Shown here piece by piece: positions 16,245-25,409 of a stretch of DNA of 64,000 nt (positions are counted from its first letter, which is position 1; the number at the start of each line of letters is the position of its first letter). Origin of the DNA: Cryobacterium sp. PAMC25264 (GTDB lineage: Bacteria; Actinomycetota; Actinomycetes; Actinomycetales; Microbacteriaceae); assembly GCF_019443325.1 (NCBI RefSeq), contig NZ_CP080383.1:1798001-1862000 (forward strand), in the 5' to 3' direction. Position numbers and translations under genes: made by a program. A model generated the notes under the pieces. That model was not told where the DNA came from. It did no database searches and saw only the letters and a list, made by a program, of their open reading frames with translations.

Positions 16245-18787
16245 TTGCCCGGAGAAAACCTCACCAGGATCGAAGCCCAGGAGCGCAAGGCGCTCGTCAG
16301 CGTGACCAGCTACGACGTCACACTTGACCTGACGACGGGTCCGACGACCTTCGCCAGCACCACCACCGTCGCCTTCAGCGCGGTGGCCGGCAGCTCGACC
16401 TTCATCGATGCGATCACCGAAAGCGTGCACAGCGTCACCCTCAACGGTGCCGAGCTCGATCCGGCCGTCGTCAGCGACGGCATCCGGATTCAGCTCGATG
16501 GCCTCGCGGCCGAGAACGTACTCACCGTCGTCGCCGACGCTGCCTACACGAACACCGGCGAGGGACTTCACCGTTTCGTCGACCCCGTCGACAACGAGGT
16601 GTACCTGTACAGCCAGTTCGAGGTGCCCGACTCCCGCCGGGTCTTCGCGGTCTTCGAACAGCCCGACCTCAAGGCCACGTTCAGCTTCACGGTCACCGCG
16701 CCCGGCACCTGGGAGGTCATCTCCAACTCCGCCACCCCCGAACCCACGGATGCCGGCAACGGCAACAAGACCTGGGCGTTCGAGCCCACCCACACCATCT
16801 CCAGCTACATCACCGCGCTCGTGGCGGGCCCCTACGCCGTTGTGCGCAGCGAGCTCACCTCCAGCGACGGACGCATCATCCCGCTGGGCCTGTTCAGCCG
16901 CAAGAGCCTATTCGAGTACCTGGATGCCGATTACATCTTCGAGAAGACCCGTCAGGGCTTCGCCTATTACGAAGAGAAGTTCGACTTCCCCTACCCGTTC
17001 GACAAGTACGACCAGATGTTCGTGCCGGAGTTCAACGCCGGCGCGATGGAGAACGCCGGCGCGGTCACCTTCACCGAGACCTACGTCTTCCGTTCCAAGG
17101 TCACCGACGCCATCAAGGAACGCCGGGTCGTCACGATCCTGCACGAGCTGGCCCACATGTGGTTCGGCGACCTGGTCACCATGAAGTGGTGGAACGACCT
17201 GTGGCTGAACGAGTCGTTCGCCGAGTGGGCGTCGACCATCGCCACCGCTGAGGCCACCGAATGGACCGAGGCGTGGACCACCTTCGCCGCGATGGAGAAG
17301 AGCTGGGCGTACCGCCAGGACCAGCTGCCCTCGACGCACCCCGTCGTGGCCACCATCACCGACCTCGAAGACGTGCAGGTGAACTTCGACGGCATCACCT
17401 ACGCCAAGGGCGGATCGGTGCTCAAGCAGCTCGTGGCCTGGGTGGGCATCGACGCTTTCTTCACCGGTGTCGCCTCCTATTTCAAGAAGCACGCTTGGGG
17501 CAACACCGAGCTCACCGACCTGCTCGTGGAGCTCGAGGCCGCCAGCGGCCGAGACCTCTCCGGCTGGGCCGCGCTGTGGCTCGAGACCGCCGGCGTCAAC
17601 ACACTTCGCCCCGAGATCGAGGTCGACGAGGCCGGAGTCATCACCGCGTTCGCCGTGCTGCAGAGCGCCACCGAGGACTACCCCACCATCCGCCCGCACC
17701 GCCTCGCGATCGGGTTTTACGACCTCGTCGAGGGCGCCCTTGTCCGCACCCACCGCGTCGAGCTCGACGTCGACGGCGTGCAGACGGATGTCCCGGAGCT
17801 CGTCGGCCTCACCCGCGCCGGCCTGATCCTGCTCAACGACGACGACCTCGCCTACGCCAAGGTCCGGCTCGACCCGGCCTCGCACGCCGTGGCCCTCGAG
17901 CACCTCGCCGCGATCGAAAGCCCCTGGCCCGCTCGCTGGTCTGGGGTTCGGTCTGGGACGCGACCCGCGACGCGGAAACCTCGCCGCGCGACTTCGTGCG
18001 TCTGGTGCTGGGCAACATCGCCACCGAAACAGAGTCGACGACGCTGCGCACCGTGCTCGGCCAGGTGTCGCTCGCCGCACAGTACTACGTGGCCCCCGAG
18101 CACCAGGACGCCACCGTCACCGCCGTCGGCGACGCTCTCTGGACCCTGGCCCAGGGCGCGGAAGCCGGCAGCGACGCGCAGTTCCAGTTCGTCAAGTTCT
18201 TCGCCTCCGTCGCCGAGACGCCGGCCCAGCTGGCCGCGATCGCGGGCCTCCGCACGGGTTCCTTCGCCCTGCCCGGCCTGACCATCGACACTGACCTGAG
18301 CTGGGAGCTGCTCGCCGCCCTGGTGGCCGGCGGAGAAGCCGGGGAGACCGAGATCGCCGCCGCCCTGGCCGCGGACAACACCGCCACCGGCGCCCAGTCG
18401 GCCGCGAATGCCCGTGCCGCGATCCCCACTCTGGACGCGAAGCAGGCGGCCTGGTCGTCGCTCATCGACGTGGACACCGCACCGAACACCATCGTGCGGG
18501 TCACCGCCGCCGGGTTCCTGCGCGCCCACGACACGAGCCTGCTCGAGCCGTTCGTCGCCCAGTACTTCGACGTCCTGCAGACGGTCTGGGCCGAGCGGAG
18601 CTACTCCATCGCCGAGAAGCTCATCACGGGCCTCTACCCGTCGCCGCTGTCGAACCAGGCACTGGTGGATGCAACCCGCGCCTGGCTCGACGCCAACCCT
18701 GAGCCGGCCGCCCTTCGCCGTCTCGTGGTGGAGAACCTCGCCGGAGTGGAGCGTTCCCTGCGCGTTCAGGCGCGCGACAAGGAGTAA
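16245..18787 (+). pseudogene. pepN: aminopeptidase N (M1 family), one-base frameshift at 17921-17924
   Basis: This is a zinc aminopeptidase that trims N-terminal residues from peptides in the cytoplasm. Seen in frame 1 from 16245: the substrate-binding motif GAMEN in NAGAMENAGAV; HELAHMWFGD with the two zinc His; and the third ligand Glu in LNESFAEW. The frame continues to HLAAIESP, where the translation turns to nonsense. The C-terminal ERAP-like domain resumes in the next frame as LARSLVWGSVWDATRDAE and runs to 18787. The join needs one extra C in the CCCC run at 17921-17924. Together the parts give about 848 residues, the usual length. Either a real frameshift or a homopolymer sequencing error; the downstream codons show no decay, which favours an error or a very recent event. 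Confidence 0.9.
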
Positions 18788-18803
18788 TCCCGCAGCGCAC
18801 CGG

Positions 18804-18843
18804 ATGGCGCCGCACGAGTCCTCAGGGACTGGTGCGGCGCCAT
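18804..18843 (+). terminator. strong hairpin after pepN
   Basis: ATGGCGCCGCAC-g-AGTCC / GGGACT-g-GTGCGGCGCCAT form a 17-bp stem with a small internal loop and the sequence TTGTCG after it. It lies 17 bp after the pepN stop. Confidence 0.7.
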
Positions 18844-18897
18844 TGTCGTCGCGCCTTCAGGGAGCACTCGGTGGCCGCTCGATAGACTTGGTCGGCT

Positions 18898-20325
18898 ATG
18901 ACATGGGACTCATTCTGGACAACAACCAACACGATCCTCGAAGAATGGAAGATCATCAGGATTGCTTTCATCGTCCTGTTCGCATTCCTCGCACGCTGGG
19001 TGATGCTTGTCGCCATCCGTCGGGTGGTGACGCAGATTGTTTCCGGAGTCAAGCGGACTCAGAACGTCGAAGACACTCAGTCACTCAACGTCTCTCCTGT
19101 CGCTGCAGTGCGCACGGTGCAGCGGACACGGACCCTCGGTTCCGTCCTCACCAACATCGTCAACGTACTGGTCGCGGTGATCGCCATTCTGCTCATCGTG
19201 ACCGTGATCGATGAGAACATCCTCACCTCCTTTGCACTTCTCACAGCGGCTCTCGGCGCCGGCCTCGGTTTCGGCGCCCAGAACATCGTCAAGGACGTGC
19301 TCAACGGCCTCTTCATGGTGATGGAAGACCAGCTCGGAGTGGGCGACGTCGTCGACCTCGGCCCCGCCACCGGGGTCGTGGAAGCCGTCGGCATCCGCAT
19401 CACGCAGGTGCGCGACGTCAACGGCACCCTCTGGTTCGTGCGCAACGGCGAGATCCTGCGGGTCGGCAACATGTCGCACGGCTGGGCGCGGGTGATCATC
19501 GACCTCGCCGTGCCGTACAAGACGGACGTCGATGCCGTGCAGTCAGAGATGCTCCGCGTGGCCGTGGAGATGGCAACCAGCTCGAAGTGGCGCTCCCGCG
19601 TGATCGAGAAGCCCGAGATCTGGGGGCTCGAGTCCATCTCGGATGAGGCCATCGTCATCCGGATCGTGATCAAGACCCGGACCACGGCCAAGGACGATGT
19701 CGCCCGCGAGCTACGACTCCGGCTCAAGAAAGCGCTCGACGCCATGGGTGTGCAGCTGCCGTCGCTCTCCAGCATCGTCCTCACGGGCTTCGAGGGGGCC
19801 GCGAGTGTGCAGGGCGCCCGCCCGCCGCGCACCACCCCGCTGCCGGTTATCGCCCCGCCGGCGAAGAAGGCTCCCCGCAAGACCCGGGCTCAGAAGGCTG
19901 CCGAGGCCCTCGGGGCAGCGAACGCGAAGGTTCCGGCCCCGGCCCCGGCCCCGGAACGCCCGGCCGCTCCGCGCGCGACGAAGACACCCGGAGCGTCGAC
20001 TGGCCAGCCCTCGGCCGCCGGCGACACGAGCACGCAGTCCCCGGCCGCTCCGGGCGCGGCCGGCCGTCCCACCCGCATGCCGTCCATCGCCCGCAATCAG
20101 GCACCGCGGGCACCCCGCACCGTGCACCTGCCGATTCAGGATGGCTCCCCCGCGTTCTCGGACGCCCCCACCGACCCGACCGCCGAACTGCACACCGCAC
20201 CGGATCCCGCCCCGACCACGAAGCCGGCCGCCAAGCAGGCCAAACCCCGCACCCGGCCGATCGACAAGCCCGACCAGGCGCGCCCCGACCAGCCCACAGC
20301 ACGCGATGGAGACACCGATGACTGA
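18898..20325 (+). CDS. mechanosensitive ion channel, MscS family
   Basis: This is a small-conductance mechanosensitive channel that releases solutes on hypo-osmotic shock, located in the cytoplasmic membrane. Seen: 475 residues with three hydrophobic segments (~20-42, ~78-102, ~107-130). The pore helix is LGAGLGFGAQNIVKDVLNG, followed by the beta domain VGDVVDLGPATGVVEAVGIRIT with RNGEILRVGNMS. A C-terminal tail of ~170 residues is Pro/Ala/Lys-rich and looks disordered; it is longer than in E. coli MscS. The stop overlaps the start of glbO by 8 nt, so the two are co-transcribed. Confidence 0.93.
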   Translation: MTWDSFWTTTNTILEEWKIIRIAFIVLFAFLARWVMLVAIRRVVTQIVSGVKRTQNVEDTQSLNVSPVAAVRTVQRTRTLGSVLTNIVNVLVAVIAILLIVTVIDENILTSFALLTAALGAGLGFGAQNIVKDVLNGLFMVMEDQLGVGDVVDLGPATGVVEAVGIRITQVRDVNGTLWFVRNGEILRVGNMSHGWARVIIDLAVPYKTDVDAVQSEMLRVAVEMATSSKWRSRVIEKPEIWGLESISDEAIVIRIVIKTRTTAKDDVARELRLRLKKALDAMGVQLPSLSSIVLTGFEGAASVQGARPPRTTPLPVIAPPAKKAPRKTRAQKAAEALGAANAKVPAPAPAPERPAAPRATKTPGASTGQPSAAGDTSTQSPAAPGAAGRPTRMPSIARNQAPRAPRTVHLPIQDGSPAFSDAPTDPTAELHTAPDPAPTTKPAAKQAKPRTRPIDKPDQARPDQPTARDGDTDD

Positions 20326-20821
20326 CCCGCGACCCACCGAACCGGCCGGCGCCGCCACATCCACCACCCAGGGGCCGGTGTTGATCCCGGCGACCGGGCC
20401 CTCCGGCGTTCACCTGCGCGCGGGTGAGAACGGTGAATCGCTCGGTCCGTCGTTCTACCGGGAGGTCGGCGGGCGGCCGTTCTTCGAGACGCTCGTCACC
20501 GAGTTCTACCGCGGTGTGGCCGGTGACCCGGTGCTCAAGCCCATGTATCCGGAGGAAGACCTCGGCCCGGCCGCCGAGCGCCTCACCGGCTTCCTGGAGC
20601 AGTACTGGGGCGGCCCCGGCACCTACAGCGAACAGCGCGGCCACCCCCGGCTCCGGCAGCGGCACCAGCCGTTCAAGGTCAATCCGGATGCCCGGGACCG
20701 CTGGCTGCTGCATATGAAGGCCGCCGTCGACTCCTGCGACCTGCCGCCGCTGCAGCGCGCCACACTCTGGGACTACCTCGAGCGCGCGGCGCACGCTATG
20801 GTCAACACTTTCGACGACTAA
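20318..20821 (+). CDS. glbO: group II truncated haemoglobin (GlbO-like)
   Basis: This is a haem-binding 2/2 globin that binds O2 or handles reactive oxygen or nitrogen species. Seen: 167 residues; ~38 disordered residues, then SFYREVGGRPFFETLVTEFYRGV (B helix and CD region), the group II pattern LEQYWGGPGTYSEQRGHPRLRQRH with the proximal His in RQRHQPF, and Trp in RDRWLLHM, the G8 Trp typical of trHb2. ATG 20318 has GGAG 6 nt upstream and overlaps the mscS stop. ATG 20306 is a possible alternative. Confidence 0.93.
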   Translation: MTDPRPTEPAGAATSTTQGPVLIPATGPSGVHLRAGENGESLGPSFYREVGGRPFFETLVTEFYRGVAGDPVLKPMYPEEDLGPAAERLTGFLEQYWGGPGTYSEQRGHPRLRQRHQPFKVNPDARDRWLLHMKAAVDSCDLPPLQRATLWDYLERAAHAMVNTFDD

Positions 20822-20883
20822 GGTACGATCCACACCCCTGCTGCGGCTCATCCCCGCGGTCCCTCGCTGACAACGGAGTCATC

Positions 20884-22587
20884 ATGAGCCCCTCTCGCCC
20901 CGGCCTGCCTGCGCAGGGTGCCGCATCCGCTGACGTCATCGTGGTGGGGGCGGGCCTTGCGGGATTGGTCGCCACCGCCGAACTCGTGGATGCCGGCAAA
21001 CGGGTGCTGCTCGTCGACCAGGAACCCGCCGCCTCCCTGGGCGGGCAGGCCTGGTGGTCGTTCGGCGGACTGTTCCTGGTGGACTCGCCCGAGCAACGTC
21101 GAATGGGGGTCAAGGACTCCCTCGAGCTTGCCCGGCAGGATTGGTTTGCCAGCGCCGGGTTCGACCGAACCGAGGACTACTGGCCCACCCGATGGGCCGA
21201 GGCCTACCTCAACTTCGCGGCCGGAGAGAAGCGGGCCTGGCTGCGAGAACGCGGCGTCTCGTTCTTCCCCGTCGTCGGTTGGGCCGAGCGCGGCGGCTAC
21301 ACGGCCCTGCAACACGGCAATTCCGTGCCCCGGTTCCACATCGTCTGGGGCACCGGTCCGGCGATCCTCGAGCCGTTCATCGCCCGGGTGCGCGACGGTG
21401 TGCGAGCGGGCCTGGTCACCGCCCTGCACCGGCACCAGGTCGACGAGCTCCTCGTCGACGGCGCTGACGCGGGCGGCACCGGAACCGTCGTCGGCGTGCG
21501 CGGCAGCCTTCTCGCCCCCAGCACCGCGGCGCGCGGAGAAGCCAGCAACCGCAACGTGATCGGCGAATTCGAACTGCGGGCGTCGGCCGTCATCGTCACC
21601 AGCGGCGGCATCGGCGGCAACCACGACCTGGTGCGAGCCCAGTGGCCGGCCCGGCTCGGCACTGCCCCCACCGACCTGCTCTCCGGGGTTCCGGCCCACG
21701 TCGACGGGCGGATGCTTGCCATCAGCGAGACCGCCGGCGCCCGGCTGATCAACGGCGACCGTATGTGGCATTACACCGAGGGCATCGTCAACTGGGACCC
21801 GGTCTGGGCCCGGCACGGCATCCGCATCCTGCCCGGCCCATCGTCACTGTGGCTCGACGCGACGGGAAAACGCCTGCCCGCTCCCCTGTTCCCCGGCTTT
21901 GACACCCTCGGCACCCTCGAACACCTCATGACGACCGGGTACCAGCACAGCTGGTTCATCCTCACCCAGAAGATCATCGAGAAGGAATTCGCGCTCTCCG
22001 GCAGCGAGCAGAATCCGGACCTCACCGGCAAGGACCTCCGGCTGCTCGCCAAACGGGTCGCACCAGGCGCACCCGGGCCCGTCGAGGCATTCAAGAGCAA
22101 GGGTGAGGACTTCGTCGTGGCCGACACCCTGCACGACCTGATCGCCGGCATGCAGAAACTCTCCCCCGAGGTGCGCATCGACGCGGCCCGGGTGGAGCGC
22201 GAGGTGCTGGCCCGTGACCGGGCCCTCGACAACGACTTCGGCAAGGATGCCCAGATCAATGCGATCCGGCAGGCGCGGCATTACCGTGGCGACCGGCTCA
22301 TCCGGGTGGCGAGCCCGCACAAGCTGCTCGACCGCTCGAACGGGCCGCTGATCGCCGTGAAACTGCATCTGCTCACCCGCAAGAGCCTCGGTGGCATCGA
22401 AACGGACCTCTCGGCCCGGGCGTTGTCGGCGGACGGACAACCCGTGCCCGGCCTCTATGCCGCGGGCGAGGCATCCGGTTTCGGCGGCGGCGGAGTGCAC
22501 GGCTACCGTTCTCTCGAGGGAACGTTCCTCGGTGGCTGCCTCTTCTCCGGCCGCACGGCCGGCCGCGCGGTCGCCGCCGCCCTCTAG
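20884..22587 (+). CDS. FAD-binding dehydrogenase (fumarate reductase/KstD-like)
   Basis: This flavoprotein of 567 residues belongs to the FAD_binding_2 family. Seen: the dinucleotide motif VIVVGAGLAGLVAT near residue 20, LLVDQEPAASLGGQAWWSFGGLF, an active-site region GVSFFPVVGWAERGG, VTSGGIGGNHDLV, and a C-terminal FAD motif YAAGEASGFGGGGVHGYRS. The family includes 3-ketosteroid dehydrogenases and fumarate reductases, but the substrate is not clear here. The gene follows glbO by 62 bp and ends just before R1 copy B. Confidence 0.88.
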   Translation: MSPSRPGLPAQGAASADVIVVGAGLAGLVATAELVDAGKRVLLVDQEPAASLGGQAWWSFGGLFLVDSPEQRRMGVKDSLELARQDWFASAGFDRTEDYWPTRWAEAYLNFAAGEKRAWLRERGVSFFPVVGWAERGGYTALQHGNSVPRFHIVWGTGPAILEPFIARVRDGVRAGLVTALHRHQVDELLVDGADAGGTGTVVGVRGSLLAPSTAARGEASNRNVIGEFELRASAVIVTSGGIGGNHDLVRAQWPARLGTAPTDLLSGVPAHVDGRMLAISETAGARLINGDRMWHYTEGIVNWDPVWARHGIRILPGPSSLWLDATGKRLPAPLFPGFDTLGTLEHLMTTGYQHSWFILTQKIIEKEFALSGSEQNPDLTGKDLRLLAKRVAPGAPGPVEAFKSKGEDFVVADTLHDLIAGMQKLSPEVRIDAARVEREVLARDRALDNDFGKDAQINAIRQARHYRGDRLIRVASPHKLLDRSNGPLIAVKLHLLTRKSLGGIETDLSARALSADGQPVPGLYAAGEASGFGGGGVHGYRSLEGTFLGGCLFSGRTAGRAVAAAL

Positions 22588-22604
22588 CCCCGCTGCTCCT
22601 CCCC

Positions 22605-22665
22605 CGCGAACTGTGAGCTTTGCCCCACAAACCGCCGAATTCCGGGGCTTAAGTCACAGTTCGCG
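22605..22665. repeat. 61-bp intergenic palindrome, family R1, copy B
   Basis: Outer arms CGCGAACTGTGAG / CACAGTTCGCG and GCCCC / GGGGC. It starts 17 bp after the FAD dehydrogenase stop and lies between convergent genes, where it could terminate both. Confidence 0.88.
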
Positions 22666-22679
22666 GGATGGGCGGGGTG

Positions 22680-23357
22680 TTAGGCGCGCAGGCTCCAGGG
22701 CTTGCGCCGCACCAGGATGTGGCCGCGGGTGGTGCTCAGCCGGGTCCAGGGACCCGTCCCGAACAGCTGCACCGGCTCATCCGCCGACAGGAAACCGAGG
22801 CTCACCGCGGCGAACCCGGCGCCGGTGGGAACAAAATCGAGCGCCTCGATGGGCCGGCCCCAGACCTCTGAGCGCACCCGTTGCACGAGCTGTTCGCCGG
22901 TACCCGTCGGGATGGCGGCTGCGACCTCGGCGATGCCCTCCCGGGCGGCGTCCTCCAGAACGGCGGCGGATGCGCTGCCCTGCGACTTCCAACCCCCGCG
23001 GGGCGGCGTGATGCCGGCCCAGGTCACCGAGGACACCTGCAACGGCACGGTCACGGTGACCGGGGCATCCACATCGGTGACGGCGGTCTCGAGGCGCACC
23101 AGGCGGTCGAGGAGCGACCGCACCGGAACGACGACGTCCAGCTCCACCGGCTCGGTCAGGGCGAAGGTACGCAGGCCCAACACCGTGGGGCTCGTGTCGA
23201 GCAAGCCACGGGGGTACAGGATCGCGGTGTACACGGCCAGGACGCCGGCGGCGGACACCAGACGCACCGAACCGTCCTCCACCCTGCTGGCGCGCGAAAG
23301 GTAGACCTGGAGGTCGCCGAGGGATAGGGAATCTGAGAGGGAAAATGACTGGCTCAT
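22680..23357 (-). CDS. conserved actinobacterial protein of unknown function
   Basis: I do not recognise a family. The protein has 225 residues, no signal peptide and no membrane segment. Seen: alternating hydrophobic strands such as VELDVVVPVRSLLDRLVRLE and VTVTVPLQVSSVTWAGI, a conserved-looking WKSQGSASA, a helical AREGIAEVAAAIPTGTGEQLVQRVRSEVW, and a C-terminal TTRGHILVRRKPWSLRA. The N-terminus MSQSFSLSDSLSLGDLQVYLSRA is Ser/Leu-rich and amphipathic. It is divergent from tesB (63 bp between starts) and convergent with the FAD dehydrogenase. Codon use matches the neighbours, so it is probably a real gene. Confidence 0.75.
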   Translation of the reverse strand: MSQSFSLSDSLSLGDLQVYLSRASRVEDGSVRLVSAAGVLAVYTAILYPRGLLDTSPTVLGLRTFALTEPVELDVVVPVRSLLDRLVRLETAVTDVDAPVTVTVPLQVSSVTWAGITPPRGGWKSQGSASAAVLEDAAREGIAEVAAAIPTGTGEQLVQRVRSEVWGRPIEALDFVPTGAGFAAVSLGFLSADEPVQLFGTGPWTRLSTTRGHILVRRKPWSLRA

Positions 23358-23420
23358 CTGCTGTCTAAACTACCAAGGTACGTCGGCGTCTCCGGACCCG
23401 ACCGTGAACGAGGAGGCAGT

Positions 23421-24296
23421 ATGCACGCACCACTGGAGGGCCTTCTGGCCGCTCTCGACCTGACCGACACCGGCGCCCGCACCAGCGAGGACATTTTCAC
23501 CGGTCCGTCCCAGTGGATGCCCCAGGGCCGGGTCTTCGGAGGGCAGGTGCTCGCGCAGTCCCTCGTGGCCGCCATGCGCACCGTGCCGGACGAGCGTCAC
23601 GTGCATTCGATGCACGGATATTTCCTGCGCCCGGGCGATGTCAACCACCCGATCACGTTCTCAGTCGACCGCATCCACGACGGCCGGTCGTTCTCCACCC
23701 GCCGCACCCAGGCGTACCAGAACGGCGTCCCGATCCTGTCGATGATCGCCTCGTTCCAGGACGACGACGAGGGTCTGGAACATCACCTGGACATGCCCAC
23801 GGATCTGCCCGACCCGGAATCGCTGCCCACCACCGCCGACACCCTCGGTCACATCGACCATGATTTCGCCCGGCACTGGGCCAACGAACGACCATTCGAC
23901 ATGCGGCACGTGCCCTCCTCGATCTACCTGACGGTCGACGGCGAGCACACCAGCAAACAGATGATCTGGATGAAGACCTTCGAGCCCATCCCCGACGATC
24001 CCGACCTGCACCGTGCCGCCCTGGCCTACGTGAGCGACTACTCGATCATGGAACCCGTGATGCGGCGCCACGGGCTGGCCTGGGCGACGCCAGGACTCAA
24101 GGTGGCCAGCCTCGACCATGCCATGTGGTGGCACCGCTTCGGCCGGGTCGACGAGTGGATGCTGTATGTGCAGGACTCCCCCTCCGCCCAGGGCGGCCGC
24201 GGCCTGTCCACCGGCAGCATCTACAGCCGCGAGGGCCTGCTGCTCGCGACGGTCGCCCAGGAGGGCATGGTGCGGGTTCCCAAGCCCCGCGACTAA
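23421..24296 (+). CDS. tesB: acyl-CoA thioesterase II (TesB)
   Basis: This double-hotdog enzyme hydrolyses acyl-CoA to free fatty acid and CoA. Seen: 291 residues; GRVFGGQVLAQSLVAAMRTV and HSMHGYFLRPGD in the first hotdog; RIHDGRSFSTRRTQAYQNG; and YVSDYSIMEPVMRRHGL, ASLDHAMWWHR and EWMLYVQDSPSAQGGRGL in the second, with the Asp-Gln-Ser/Thr catalytic set expected there. AGGAGGC lies about 12 nt upstream of ATG 23421. The physiological role of TesB is usually unclear. Confidence 0.95.
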   Translation: MHAPLEGLLAALDLTDTGARTSEDIFTGPSQWMPQGRVFGGQVLAQSLVAAMRTVPDERHVHSMHGYFLRPGDVNHPITFSVDRIHDGRSFSTRRTQAYQNGVPILSMIASFQDDDEGLEHHLDMPTDLPDPESLPTTADTLGHIDHDFARHWANERPFDMRHVPSSIYLTVDGEHTSKQMIWMKTFEPIPDDPDLHRAALAYVSDYSIMEPVMRRHGLAWATPGLKVASLDHAMWWHRFGRVDEWMLYVQDSPSAQGGRGLSTGSIYSREGLLLATVAQEGMVRVPKPRD

Positions 24297-24331
24297 CCTC
24301 GTCTTCGTGTCCGTCTGAACCGAGGAGAATC

Positions 24332-24757
24332 ATGAGCCCGGCCATCAACCTCACCCGCCGCACCCTTCTCGTTGCGGGAGGAGCGGGATCTGCCCTTGCC
24401 CTCGCGGCCTGCGCCCCGGACGCCACGAACCCCGCCTCAGGGTCCCCGGATGCCGGCACTGCCACACCCACAGAGGTCGCCACGCTCACGGACATACCGG
24501 TCGGCGGCGCACAAGCCGTGATGCTGAACGGGTCGCAGATCATCGTCTCCCAGCCCACCGAGGGGACCGTCGTGGCGTTCAGCGCCATCTGCACCCACAA
24601 GGGTTGCCCCGTCCAGCCCCAGCAGGAGGGCCTCGCGTGCCCCTGTCACGGCTCCCTCTTCGACACGGCCACCGGAGCGGTGCTCACAGGCCCAGCCACC
24701 GAGCCCCTGCCACCGGTGAAGGTCACCCTGAACGGTGACAAAGTCATGGCCGGCTAG
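24332..24757 (+). CDS. Rieske [2Fe-2S] protein with twin-arginine/lipoprotein signal
   Basis: This is a small electron-transfer protein of 141 residues, predicted exported and lipid-anchored. Seen: twin-Arg start TRRTLLVAGGAG, a hydrophobic stretch and lipobox LALAACAP; a ~20-residue Thr/Pro linker; then a Rieske domain with cluster ligands C-T-H-K-G-C and C-P-C-H-G-S. It resembles the stand-alone 'ubiquinol-cytochrome c reductase iron-sulfur subunit-like' proteins of actinobacteria; the redox partner is unknown. ATG 24332 has an AGGAG site. It ends 2 bp before R1 copy C. Confidence 0.92.
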   Translation: MSPAINLTRRTLLVAGGAGSALALAACAPDATNPASGSPDAGTATPTEVATLTDIPVGGAQAVMLNGSQIIVSQPTEGTVVAFSAICTHKGCPVQPQQEGLACPCHGSLFDTATGAVLTGPATEPLPPVKVTLNGDKVMAG

Positions 24758-24759
24758 CC

Positions 24760-24820
24760 CGCGAACTGTGAGTTAAGCCCCGAAAACCCGAGGTTTCTGG
24801 GGCTTATCTCACAGTTCGCG
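24760..24820. repeat. 61-bp intergenic palindrome, family R1, copy C
   Basis: Outer arms CGCGAACTGTGAG / CTCACAGTTCGCG and inner arms TTAAGCCCC / GGGGCTTA. It lies between the convergent Rieske and thioesterase genes, which are only 69 bp apart, and fills almost the whole gap. Confidence 0.88.
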
Positions 24821-24826
24821 GAAGGG

Positions 24827-25402
24827 TCACTTGCGGGTGAAGTCGACCGGGAACTCGAGGTAGGGGGTCCAGGCTGCCCGCTCCACCGCGTTGATCTTGC
24901 GGGGACGTCCCGATGCCGCATCCACCAGAACTATCGTGGTGGTGGCGCGGGCGTAGAGCCGCTGGGGTTCCTGACCGACCGGGCCGCGCACCTCGTAACA
25001 CACGTCGAGGCTCGCGCCGCCGAGCTTGCCGATCCACAACTGAACGTCGATCGGGGCACGCAGGTACGGGATCGGGGCCAGGTACTCGATCTCCAGGCGC
25101 GCGATCAGCGTGAGCGTGGCCGCGCCGGGGCGTCCGTCGAGTACCGCGGTGCTCTGCCCGGTGCCCGCCAGAGCGGGGACGGATGCGCGTAGCGCATCGG
25201 CTGACGCGCTCACGGCGGGCTCAGACCCGCCGGCAACCGACCCGGCCGGGACTGACCCGGCCGGGTCGGTCCCCGGCTCGTCGTTCGACCAGAACGCCTC
25301 GATGCGCGCCTCCTCGAGGAGGCGCAGCATCTCGGCGTTGTTGACATGGGCGTACGCGTCGAGGTCCGACCAGCGCAGTCGGATGGGAACGTGCAGCCGC
25401 AT
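24827..25402 (-). CDS. hotdog-fold acyl-CoA thioesterase
   Basis: This is a 4-hydroxybenzoyl-CoA-thioesterase-type hotdog protein. Seen: N-terminal IRLRWSDLDAYAHVNNAEMLRLLEEAR, with the catalytic Asp and the HVNN motif, then a strand IEYLAPIPYLRAPIDVQLWI and VCYEVRGPV. Between them, at about residues 40-80, is a low-complexity insertion (Pro/Ala/Ser/Gly) containing three 15-bp units, so the protein is 191 rather than ~145 residues. It is convergent with the Rieske gene and starts 7 bp from the ettA stop; these two are probably in one transcript. Confidence 0.88.
   Translation of the reverse strand: MRLHVPIRLRWSDLDAYAHVNNAEMLRLLEEARIEAFWSNDEPGTDPAGSVPAGSVAGGSEPAVSASADALRASVPALAGTGQSTAVLDGRPGAATLTLIARLEIEYLAPIPYLRAPIDVQLWIGKLGGASLDVCYEVRGPVGQEPQRLYARATTTIVLVDAASGRPRKINAVERAAWTPYLEFPVDFTRK
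25224..25268. repeat. 15-bp in-gene tandem repeat (thioesterase insertion)
   Basis: Three units, GACCCGCCGGCAACC, GACCCGGCCGGGACT and GACCCGGCCGGGTCG, encode a VPAGSVAGGS-type insert in the hotdog protein. Confidence 0.85.
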
Positions 25403-25409
25403 GGGTCTC

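Noticed and set aside
17921..17924. Programmed -1 ribosomal frameshifting in pepN
   Set aside because: No downstream pseudoknot or classical X-XXY-YYZ heptamer, and PepN is not known to use frameshifting. A mutation or sequencing error is simpler.
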